7,604 bases of DNA, taken from Oscillospiraceae bacterium (lineage in GTDB: Bacteria > Bacillota_A > Clostridia > Oscillospirales > Oscillospiraceae). Positions 1 to 6,191 of this stretch are shown here, in pieces (within the stretch, counting starts at the first letter, position 1; every line of letters starts with the position of its first letter). The notes under the pieces were generated by a model. It saw only the letters and a program-made list of their open reading frames with translations. It was not told the DNA's origin and did not search any database. Made by a program: the position numbers and the translations under genes. Location of the stretch: assembly GCA_017550765.1 (NCBI GenBank), contig JAFZOC010000322.1, forward strand, positions 1 to 7,604, in the 5' to 3' direction.

Positions 1-356
1 ATGATGACCTCGCCGTACTTCTTGGCCTCGGCGATGGCCTTCTTGGACCAGGCGCCGGTCTCGATGTAGACGGCTTTGCCGTTGCGCATCAGGTTCCAGG
101 GGATGGCGGCGAACTGCAGCGTGGCGCCGCCCTGCAGGAAGAGGACCTTGTAGTTGGCGGGGATGTGCATCAGGTAGCGCAGATCCTGCTCGGCCTCGTC
201 CACGATCTGCTGGAAGACCTTGGAGCGGTGGGACATCTCCATGACGCACATGCCACTGCCGTGGTAGTTCATCATCTCGTCCCGGATCTCCTCCAGGACG
301 CACTCGGGCATCATCGCGGGACCGGCGGAGAAGTTGTAGGTACGACCGTAGTTCAT
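1..356 (-). CDS. serC: Phosphoserine aminotransferase, N-terminal part (runs off the window)
   Basis: SerC is the PLP-dependent enzyme that transaminates 3-phosphohydroxypyruvate with glutamate to give phosphoserine, the second step of serine biosynthesis, in the cytoplasm. The minus strand gives 118 codons plus two bases. The start reads MNYGRTYNFSAGPAMMP, the classic N-terminus of the family (Y/F-NFSAGPA-x-LP). EMSHRSK follows at residues 40-46 and LFLQGGATLQFAAIPWNL at 72-89; the GGAxxQF stretch contributes to PLP-phosphate binding. TGAWSKKA at 100-107 also fits. The PLP-binding lysine lies beyond the window edge. The start is fixed by an AGGAGG ribosome binding site six bases upstream. 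The gene is read divergently from the large adhesin gene and sits behind a glycine riboswitch leader. A serA-like partner may follow outside the window, but this cannot be seen. Confidence 0.95.
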   Translation of the reverse strand, partial: MNYGRTYNFSAGPAMMPECVLEEIRDEMMNYHGSGMCVMEMSHRSKVFQQIVDEAEQDLRYLMHIPANYKVLFLQGGATLQFAAIPWNLMRNGKAVYIETGAWSKKAIAEAKKYGEVI

Positions 357-362
357 GGTGTT

Positions 363-368
363 CCTCCT
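363..368 (-). promoter_or_regulatory. serC ribosome binding site
   Basis: AGGAGG on the minus strand lies six bases before the serC ATG, in a locally A/T-rich stretch (TTATTTTAT just upstream). It is a near-perfect Shine-Dalgarno sequence and it decides the start codon. Confidence 0.9.
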
Positions 369-400
369 ATAAAATAATTATGATCTGACATGGAACGGTA

Positions 401-550
401 TCTGCACGGCGCGGAGCGCCGCTGCATACTGGCATCGCCTTCCCCGTCCGAGGGGAAGAGGGGCCGCGGCGGATGTGCTCGCCGCGGGAAGGGGGCGCCG
501 GGGACGCCCCCGCGAGGGAGGGTGGCAGGAGAGGGGCTCTGCTGCGGAGC
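401..550 (-). repeat. GC-rich multi-hairpin element in the serC leader
   Basis: This stretch between the riboswitch terminator and the serC ribosome binding site holds a run of perfect or near-perfect inverted repeats and no credible gene. CGGCGC/GCGCCG is at 407-421 (3-nt loop) and CTTCCCC/GGGGAAG at 439-458 (6-nt loop). CCGCGGCG/CGCCGCGG is at 464-487 (8-nt loop), and GGGGGCG/CGCCCCC at 491-511 (7-nt loop). A weaker GCTC/GAGC pair lies at 536-550. It could be a REP/MITE-like intergenic repeat inserted into the leader, or a structured part of the serC 5' UTR. Only one copy is present in the window, so the family cannot be judged. The strand given is that of the serC transcript. Confidence 0.55.
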
Positions 551-576
551 ACTTTATCCGGGCAAAGAAAAAGAGA

Positions 577-601
577 CAAAAAGGCCCCGCGGGTCCTTTT
601 G
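577..601 (-). terminator. Intrinsic terminator (attenuator) after the glycine riboswitch
   Basis: On the minus strand CAAAAGG pairs with CCTTTTTG around an inner CC/GG pair and a CGCG loop. There is one A-G mismatch in the stem. The T-rich tract TCTCTTTTTCTTTG follows. The hairpin begins one base after the P1 stem of aptamer 2, the position expected of a riboswitch expression platform acting by premature termination. Part of the U-tract is used in the stem, so strength is uncertain. Whether glycine turns termination on or off cannot be read directly. Confidence 0.65.
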
Positions 602-602
602 C

Positions 603-775
603 CTCCGTCCTTACCTGAGAGATTCCCGTCCTCCGCGCAAACGTTGCGGAGCCCGGTTGCCCCTTTGGTGTGCGGTCACGCCGCACTTTCCGAAGTGTCG
701 TCCTGATCCGATCCTTTTGCCTGAGAGTTTTTGCATTCCCCTTCGGCGCCGCCCCAGGGCGATCTCTCTCGGATC
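603..775 (-). ncRNA. Tandem glycine riboswitch
   Basis: Read on the minus strand, two glycine aptamers stand in series. Aptamer 1 (775-705) has a perfect 7-bp P1, GATCCGA/TCGGATC. It then has GAGAG, a GC hairpin, the conserved GCCGAAGGGGAA (747-736) and CTCTCAGGCAAAAGGA (727-712), all hallmarks of the class. The linker AGGACGA matches the usual inter-aptamer linker. Aptamer 2 (695-603) has P1 CTTCG/CGGAG, a perfect hairpin GTGCGG/CCGCAC (670-686), a second hairpin CTCCGC/GCGGAG (631-651) and the core CTCTCAGGTAAGGACGGAG (621-603). Its core departs from consensus: CCAAAGG replaces CCGAAGG, and GGTAAGGAC is shorter than the usual GGYAAAAGGAC. A terminator follows at once. The class binds glycine cooperatively or as a dimer and usually controls glycine cleavage or transport genes; here the first gene is serC. 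Confidence 0.92.
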
Positions 776-872
776 CATCCAGCGACCTTGATCCAGTTTT
801 TATGCTCCCAGACGGCGGAGCCGCTTTTCCGGGCAAAAATACTGATCCTATCCATGGTCTGTGTACAGAGAA

Positions 873-901
873 AGTATAGCATCCCCTCCGACTGATGTCA
901 A
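873..901 (-). promoter_or_regulatory. Sigma-A promoter of the riboswitch-serC transcript
   Basis: On the minus strand TTGACA (901-896) is followed by exactly 17 bases and then TATACT (878-873). A TG one base before the -10 forms an extended -10 element. Transcription should begin near 866, giving a leader of about 510 nt that contains the riboswitch and its terminator. The match to the vegetative consensus is nearly complete, so regulation is likely to act after initiation or through the upstream repeats. Confidence 0.88.
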
Positions 902-982
902 GGATGATCGTCAAGGATAAGGATGATGTTTCCCTCATCGTCAAGGATGATGTTTCCCTCATCGTCAAGGATGATGTTTCCC
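902..982. repeat. 24-bp tandem repeat array upstream of the serC -35 box
   Basis: Two full 24-bp units (921-944 and 945-968) are identical and are followed by a third truncated unit (969-982). Each carries GATGA...TCATC, a short inverted repeat, and the minus-strand phrase CCTTGACGATGAGGGAAA. A degenerate shorter copy, TTGACGATCATCC on the minus strand, lies between the array and the promoter. The promoter's own CCTTGACA looks like the last member of the series. The array may be a slippage product or a set of binding sites for a regulator. The unit length is a multiple of three, which keeps all frames open, but no supported gene covers it. Confidence 0.85.
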
Positions 983-1238
983 GCAGTGTTCGGGATGCCG
1001 CCGCTCCGAGCGTGCGGAAGGACACGCCGGCGCCGCCGCTCCCGCACATGGGAGGCTGCGCTCCGGACGCGCGGGAGGCGCGTCCTTCCGGTGCTCGGGA
1101 CAGGTCGCCGTCCCGCAGGTCCGGCGCGTGACCGCGAGGAACCCATCGGGGAAGGGAAAAACGGACGATAGGGCTCTCGCAGCGGCATAGAAGCTGCAAA
1201 AATACGACAACAAAAAGGAGGGCTCGAACGTACAAAAT
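983..1238. other. Intergenic region with several GC-rich hairpins, no supported gene
   Basis: This region between the divergent serC and adhesin transcripts holds no ORF with a ribosome binding site and family resemblance. It has CTCCC/GGGAG at 1039-1054, the perfect 8-bp stem GGACGCGC/GCGCGTCC at 1065-1085, and CGGGAC/GTCCCG at 1096-1115. An AAAAAGGAGGG motif at 1212-1222 resembles a ribosome binding site, but only a TTG codon follows, 18 bases on (1241). The hairpins could belong to a structured RNA or a repeat element; no U-tract follows any of them on either strand. Confidence 0.5.
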
Positions 1239-1250
1239 TTTTGATCAAAA
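1239..1250. promoter_or_regulatory. 12-bp perfect palindrome, possible operator
   Basis: TTTTGATCAAAA is a perfect dyad about 57 bp upstream of the -35 box of the adhesin promoter. A second short palindrome, GAGATCTC, lies at 1265-1272. A dyad at this place could bind a dimeric regulator, but it could also be chance in an A/T-rich patch. No regulator can be named. Confidence 0.3.
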
Positions 1251-1306
1251 CGCCGGAAGTACTTGAGATCTCTGCAAAAGATCAACGTTTATCATGGAAC
1301 ATCAAC

Positions 1307-1335
1307 TTGACAAATCGCTCCGTTCGTTATATCAT
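1307..1335 (+). promoter_or_regulatory. Sigma-A promoter of the adhesin gene
   Basis: TTGACA (1307-1312), a 17-bp spacer and TATCAT (1330-1335) form a near-consensus vegetative promoter. The predicted start near 1342 leaves a 5' UTR of about 127 nt. That UTR contains the stem GGCCGG/CCGGCC (1392-1406) and a GNRA-capped stem GACGC-GAGA-GCGTC (1434-1447) just ahead of the ribosome binding site. The promoter lies inside the in-frame N-terminal extension that begins at a TTG (1241), which argues against translation from that upstream codon. Confidence 0.8.
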
Positions 1336-1453
1336 CATGCTGAATAGATATGGGGCGTACTATATCTATATCTATCGATCGATGCGCGGGCGGCCGGTCG
1401 CCGGCCCCGGCGGAAACATGTTCGTATCTTATGGACGCGAGAGCGTCTGTTGC

Positions 1454-1461
1454 AAAGGAGG
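1454..1461 (+). promoter_or_regulatory. Ribosome binding site that fixes the adhesin start
   Basis: AAAGGAGG stands seven bases before the ATG at 1469. The ATG opens a typical signal peptide, so it is preferred over the in-frame TTG at 1241 and the in-frame ATG at 1418, which lacks a good Shine-Dalgarno sequence. Confidence 0.9.
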
Positions 1462-1468
1462 ATATGAG

Positions 1469-4400
1469 ATGACAAAGAGAACGAGAAGGCTGCTCTCTCT
1501 GCTCCTGTGCCTCGTGATGTTCGTCACCTTGGCGATCCCCGGCTTCGCGGCCGGCGGCACCATCGGCGGCGTCGGCGACGGCATGGACCGGGAGATCGGC
1601 GAAGGCGACATCCGCGACTTCGACGGCCTCGTGCCGGAGGAGGCGGAAGAGGAATTCTTCACCTTGGAAGCAAAGGATGAAGAGAGCGGCCTGAAGGTCA
1701 CGGTCGACGCGCCCAACGGCTCTCTGCCCACCCTGGCGGAGCTGCGCATCGAGCGCGTGGACGTCGAGGACGTCCGCGAGGTGATCGAAGAGACCATGGG
1801 CGAGCAGGACATCCTGATGGCCGTGGACATCTCCTTCTGGCTGAACGGCATCGAGATCGAGCCCGAGGAGCCCGTCCGCGTGATCATCCAGGCGCCCGAG
1901 CTGGAGGGCATCGCCAACATGACGCTGATCCACATCCCGGAGGAGGACGATCCCGAGACAGTCGCGCTGATCTCCCAGGACGACCTGTCTTTCGCCCTAG
2001 GCACAAACGAGATCGCGTTCGTATCGGACAGCTTCTCCACCTACGTCGTGACCTGGACCGGCAACAGTACGGCGACCATCCACTGGGGCACGCTGAACAA
2101 TGGAGCCTTCACGGAGTTTGAAGGCACTGCCTCTCTGGACACCACCGCCGTCAGCGTGAACCTGAACGTCCGTTTCGAGGACTACGAGTATACGGGCGCG
2201 TACTATGAAGTGACCGATGAGAACGATGTCACGACCCGCTTTGAGCTCGATTCCTCGGTCCTGACCAAGGTCGTCGACGGTGACGATTACAGCTGGACCA
2301 TGCAGGTGAGAGTGACCACCGGCACCGGAGAGGACGAGACCACCACCGTAGAGACCCGGACGATCGAGAACGGCATGGATATCTATGCCTTCTACAGCGA
2401 GAAGGGAGCCGGTCATACGCCTCCCGGACCGGCTCCTGCCGACGTACAGGGCCCCGAGACGGAAAAGCAGGTTTCGGACAACGGGAACGGCACCTATCAG
2501 ATCTGCCTGGACATCACCGGCCACGTGAGCCATACCGAGACCCGCGTGGGCGCCAACGTCATCATCGTCTTCGATAACACGAAGAGCATGCGGTATTATA
2601 TGGACGGTACGGACGGTGCCCCGACCGGACAGAGACGTATCGACTATGTGCGTCCCGCTCTGAAGACCCTGATCAATACGCTGGATCCGGACGTCCATAC
2701 GATCAACCTGGCCTTTGCCCTGTTCAACTCCGGCGCTTCCACCCACTCCTGGGGCAGCAACTCCATTACGGGCCTGACCCACTGGACGCAGGACAAAGCT
2801 ACTATGCTTGCGTATACGGACAGCAACGATCTGAGCCCGGTCTCCGGCTCCGGTACAAACTGGGAGATCGGTCTTGACGAAGGCCTGGATCTGCTGGGCG
2901 AAGCACAAAACGCAAACAATGCGATCCTCAATGCGAATAAGACCTACATCATCTTTGTAACTGACGGCGATCCGAACCGCTGGGTCGGCTATCCCGCCAA
3001 CTGGAACAACCAGTACAACCACAACGACGAAGCCGTTCAGAACGCCCAGGATGAAGCCAACGATATGGTCACGGCGGGCGCGAAGCTCTACGGCATCTTC
3101 TGCGGCAGCTCTTCGGGCCTGACCCGTCTGCAGACCCTGATCAATACGGCGGGCGGCGTCCAGACGATCGAGGCGACGAATGCTACCGCGATCGACGACG
3201 CCTTCAAGGGCATCGCCCAGACCATCGTCAACGATCTGAACGCCACCAATACCACCGTGGACGACGGCATCCCCGAGCTGGCCGACGTCAGCGCGTCCGT
3301 CAGCGGCACGGCCAGCGGATACAAGTACTACATCTCCTATCCTCTGACCCTGGTCACGGAAGGCGACCATGCCGGTGAGTATTCCTACTCCTACAAGGAC
3401 GATCAGGACCAGGTGGTCACCGCTTATGTAGCGGCCAATACCGTGACCTCCGGCGCGGTCGACAGGGAAGCGGAAGGGTATGCGGTCGCGCCCGGATATG
3501 TCTATACGACCGACGAGGATAACGTCAGGCATTACTACAAGACGGAGGAATGGACGAAGGCTCCCGCCGCCGGCTACTCCTCCACGAACGGCGTGACCTG
3601 GGACCTGTCCGACGCGGGAGCCCTGCTGGATGAGACGATCTACACCATCACCTTCGACGTCTGGCCCAGCCAGGAGGCCTACGACCTGCTGGCGAACCTG
3701 AACAACAATATGCCAGACTATCAGCTGGGCAAGCTGAAGAACGCTGTCAGGGAACAGCTGGTCGTCACCGTGGACGGACACGACTTTACCTATACCTCGG
3801 GCGAGACGGAAGGCGCTGGCACCTGGAGCGACGGGACCACCACCTACGCGACGACGGCCGCTTTCCAGGCCGCCATCGACCAGGCGCTCGCGCAGAATAA
3901 AGTCGTCAACTACAATATCCTGACCAACACGCACCTGTACACGACCTACACCCTGGGTAACGACACGTTCACCGATCCTCCCGAGAACGGCCTTGTCTCC
4001 GGCGCCATGCTGCTGGAGGACCAGACCATCGACATCATCAAGTACTGGCACAACGATCTGGACGCGCAACAGGCTGAACAGATCACCCTGACCGTCACGA
4101 AAGATGGGGAGAAATATCTGGGTGTTGTGATGGGTGAGCCCACACAGGTCCCGGGAGAAGAACACGAGTGGGTGCAGGTGCCCGCCACGGCCGATTCCAC
4201 GATCTACATCTCCTGCGGCATCATGACGGTGGACAGCGCCGGCAAGCTCACCATGAACACCACCGGCCATGACTACTCCGTCGTTGAGACCGATGGTTCC
4301 CCCTGGTTCTGGGACCTGACGGCCTACACCTACCACCCCATGGTCATCAACGCCGAGAACAAAATGCTGATCCTGGTCACTGACGAGCTGAAGGCAGGGG

Positions 4401-6016
4401 AGATATACAACGACAACTTCCCCAGCGACATCACCGACACGAATCCCGCGGATCTCACGAGAGTCGTCTCTACCGTCGACGGGAGGACCTATTACAGATT
4501 CAACGGCAAGCTCTACGTCCAGACCGACGCCCCCACCAATACGCTGAGGGCGGACAATGACCGTCGAAGCAATCTCCAGATCGCAAAGGCGGTCACCGAA
4601 GGCTCTCCCGAGGATGAGCTGTTCACCTTCCAGGTCACCATGGAGAACACGACGACTCCTTATAAGGGTGATGATAACTACGATCCGGATTATCACACCT
4701 TCTGGTTCGTTGTCCTGAACGACCCGGACAATCTCTGCGATCTCGCACAGAATGATCCGAACTTCCTGGATCCTGAAAACCCGGATCCGACCAAGATCGT
4801 CTGGGAGGCGGACGGGCTGGAAGTCACCGGCGCAACGCTGGAGCAGAAGACCAATGATCAGGGCGAGCCGATCGAAGGCGAGTACACCGGCTACTACTGG
4901 TTCGACAACGTGGATGGCGGAACGCCCGTCACCATCAAGATCAAGCCGGGCTGGAGGATCTGCTTCACCAGTATCACGAAGGATACGGACTATACGGTCG
5001 TGGAGCCCAATGCTTCCATGCCGGACGGATTCATGCTCTATAACGTCGAGACCTCGGCCCACTGCAACAAGAGCGGCGATGTCGCCACGGCAGGCGTCGT
5101 GAGCACGACGGATCCGGCGCTTGTCGAGGGTTCCATCGACGCCTCCAACTCCGACTACAGAGTGTATTACACCAACAGGTTCGTCGGATTCTTCTACGTG
5201 TATCACTCCAGCGACTGCACCCTGGAACGCTTCCCCGCAGCTACGGAAGGTGCTTTGTACGGCGGGGAAAAGACCTTCAGCATCACCGACCTGACACGGG
5301 ACGGCACGCTCTACGGCGGCTACTACAGCGATTACGCCGGCAAGAGCACGGGCTTTGATGCGGCGGCTGCGAAGGCGCTGGACTACAGCGGTGAGAACGA
5401 TCCCGCGGATGTGGACGGCACGACCTACACCACGGATTACATCAAAGAAAGCAACAGAGGGGCCTGGAGCGCGTCCGCTGCATTGTCGGTCAACGGCTTT
5501 GCGATGGCACCGGTGGCGAACACGGTCTACTACCTGAAGGAGGTCCCCACTGCATACCTGCAGCCCTACTTCCATTACACCTACAGCAAGGAGAACTTCG
5601 ATATCTTTGACGCCTGGCTGATCTCCGATATCGACGATGCTCTGTATCGGGAGACGGGCTTCGTGATCGTCAGCGAGGACGAGGAGGCGAACGTCTGCAC
5701 GACGCTGACGGTGAAGACCACGAATGTGGGCGGCAGTACGGTGCTTCTCAAGCCGGAAACCATTTTCCGCAGCAAGGGCGTCAAGAGCGGGTATCTGACT
5801 TACCTGCAAGTGCTTGTAGACGGCAGCCCGACTCTGATGAAAGAGAACGATCGTGTCGTGCAGTACTGGGTCACGCCCGACGGCCTGATCGTCACCGGCA
5901 TCGCGGCCCGCACCTACTCCGGCCTGGGCAACAAGGCCGATCTGGAGAAAACGGACATCCCGGTGGATACGACGATCAAGGTGTTCGAGAATTTCGAACT
6001 GCCGGTCGAGCCGTGA
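1469..6016 (+). CDS. Large secreted VWA-domain adhesin with isopeptide-type beta domains, no sorting signal
   Basis: A 1515-residue exported surface-adhesin-like protein. The signal peptide has MTKRTRRLL, a hydrophobic core to about residue 24, and likely cleavage after GFA (27). An acidic beta domain (about 60-200) contains EIEPEEPVRVII and ends SFSTYVV. A VWA domain (about 360-590) has an intact MIDAS: D369-x-T371-x-S373 in VFDNTKS, T463 in SGTNWEIG, and D499 in FVTDGDPN. MIDAS sites bind a divalent metal and commonly mediate ligand binding. Beyond it are repeated pilin/Cna-B-like domains: DIIKYWHNDL (855-864), LQIAKAVTEG...FTFQVTM (1036-1058), and DTDYTVVEP near 1172-1180. The Lys and Glu in such motifs often form isopeptide bonds; this is inferred. 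The C-terminus (...KVFENFELPVEP) lacks LPxTG, a membrane span and a basic tail, so anchoring is unexplained. The gene is monocistronic, between its own promoter and a terminator. Ligand unknown. Confidence 0.9.
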   Translation: MTKRTRRLLSLLLCLVMFVTLAIPGFAAGGTIGGVGDGMDREIGEGDIRDFDGLVPEEAEEEFFTLEAKDEESGLKVTVDAPNGSLPTLAELRIERVDVEDVREVIEETMGEQDILMAVDISFWLNGIEIEPEEPVRVIIQAPELEGIANMTLIHIPEEDDPETVALISQDDLSFALGTNEIAFVSDSFSTYVVTWTGNSTATIHWGTLNNGAFTEFEGTASLDTTAVSVNLNVRFEDYEYTGAYYEVTDENDVTTRFELDSSVLTKVVDGDDYSWTMQVRVTTGTGEDETTTVETRTIENGMDIYAFYSEKGAGHTPPGPAPADVQGPETEKQVSDNGNGTYQICLDITGHVSHTETRVGANVIIVFDNTKSMRYYMDGTDGAPTGQRRIDYVRPALKTLINTLDPDVHTINLAFALFNSGASTHSWGSNSITGLTHWTQDKATMLAYTDSNDLSPVSGSGTNWEIGLDEGLDLLGEAQNANNAILNANKTYIIFVTDGDPNRWVGYPANWNNQYNHNDEAVQNAQDEANDMVTAGAKLYGIFCGSSSGLTRLQTLINTAGGVQTIEATNATAIDDAFKGIAQTIVNDLNATNTTVDDGIPELADVSASVSGTASGYKYYISYPLTLVTEGDHAGEYSYSYKDDQDQVVTAYVAANTVTSGAVDREAEGYAVAPGYVYTTDEDNVRHYYKTEEWTKAPAAGYSSTNGVTWDLSDAGALLDETIYTITFDVWPSQEAYDLLANLNNNMPDYQLGKLKNAVREQLVVTVDGHDFTYTSGETEGAGTWSDGTTTYATTAAFQAAIDQALAQNKVVNYNILTNTHLYTTYTLGNDTFTDPPENGLVSGAMLLEDQTIDIIKYWHNDLDAQQAEQITLTVTKDGEKYLGVVMGEPTQVPGEEHEWVQVPATADSTIYISCGIMTVDSAGKLTMNTTGHDYSVVETDGSPWFWDLTAYTYHPMVINAENKMLILVTDELKAGEIYNDNFPSDITDTNPADLTRVVSTVDGRTYYRFNGKLYVQTDAPTNTLRADNDRRSNLQIAKAVTEGSPEDELFTFQVTMENTTTPYKGDDNYDPDYHTFWFVVLNDPDNLCDLAQNDPNFLDPENPDPTKIVWEADGLEVTGATLEQKTNDQGEPIEGEYTGYYWFDNVDGGTPVTIKIKPGWRICFTSITKDTDYTVVEPNASMPDGFMLYNVETSAHCNKSGDVATAGVVSTTDPALVEGSIDASNSDYRVYYTNRFVGFFYVYHSSDCTLERFPAATEGALYGGEKTFSITDLTRDGTLYGGYYSDYAGKSTGFDAAAAKALDYSGENDPADVDGTTYTTDYIKESNRGAWSASAALSVNGFAMAPVANTVYYLKEVPTAYLQPYFHYTYSKENFDIFDAWLISDIDDALYRETGFVIVSEDEEANVCTTLTVKTTNVGGSTVLLKPETIFRSKGVKSGYLTYLQVLVDGSPTLMKENDRVVQYWVTPDGLIVTGIAARTYSGLGNKADLEKTDIPVDTTIKVFENFELPVEP

Positions 6017-6042
6017 TCGGCACAGACAGAACGAGACACAAC

Positions 6043-6087
6043 GAACAGGCAGCGCGGAGAGGGAACTCTCCGCGTTGTTCCTTTCCG
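6043..6087 (+). terminator. Intrinsic terminator of the adhesin gene
   Basis: CGCGGAGAG (6053-6061) pairs perfectly with CTCTCCGCG (6066-6074) over a GGAA tetraloop. Outside it GAACA (6043-6047) can also pair with TGTTC (6076-6080). TTGTTCCTTTCC follows as a modest U-tract. It lies 26 bases after the adhesin stop and before the next promoter, separating the two units. Confidence 0.8.
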
Positions 6088-6098
6088 TATCCTGCCTC

Positions 6099-6127
6099 TT
6101 GTACGAACGGGGAAAGGATGCTATAAT
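6099..6127 (+). promoter_or_regulatory. Promoter of the kinase-PqqD operon
   Basis: A perfect extended -10, TGCTATAAT (-10 hexamer 6122-6127), has a weak -35 candidate TTGTAC (6099-6104) at a 17-bp spacing. Transcription should start near 6134, leaving about 58 nt of leader. The strong extended -10 compensates for the poor -35. Confidence 0.8.
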
Positions 6128-6191
6128 ATATATGTAAGTCTTTGCGCCGAAAGGAGCGGGCGCGGTCCAGCGCGGAAGGGAGGCTGTCCGG

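Noticed and set aside
358..872. T-box leader upstream of serC
   Set aside because: I saw no T-box bulge motif (TGGNACCGCG-like); the conserved elements fit a glycine riboswitch instead.
902..982. Possible CRISPR array
   Set aside because: The repeats are contiguous tandem copies without unique spacers, and no cas genes are present.
378..1235. Minus-strand ORF of 285 codons through the serC leader and repeats
   Set aside because: It runs across the riboswitch, terminator, promoter and hairpins, all of which are well supported, and the peptide looks noncoding.
898..1248. Minus-strand ORF whose tandem repeats read as DDEGNIIL units
   Set aside because: The 24-bp unit keeps every frame open, so an apparent peptide repeat is expected. 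There is no ribosome binding site and the end overlaps the serC -35 box.
1241..1468. In-frame N-terminal extension of the adhesin from a TTG codon
   Set aside because: It contains the consensus promoter. The ATG at 1469 has a strong ribosome binding site and opens directly into a signal peptide.
1496..1522. Lipoprotein signal (Cys14 in the signal peptide)
   Set aside because: LLLC followed by LVMF lacks the small residues of a lipobox, and the hydrophobic core continues past the cysteine.
1997..5809. Very long antisense ORF of 1270 codons opposite the adhesin gene
   Set aside because: It is a reading-frame shadow from GC-rich codon use. It has no ribosome binding site, no recognisable domain and a composition rich in Arg, Val and Gly without fold patterns.
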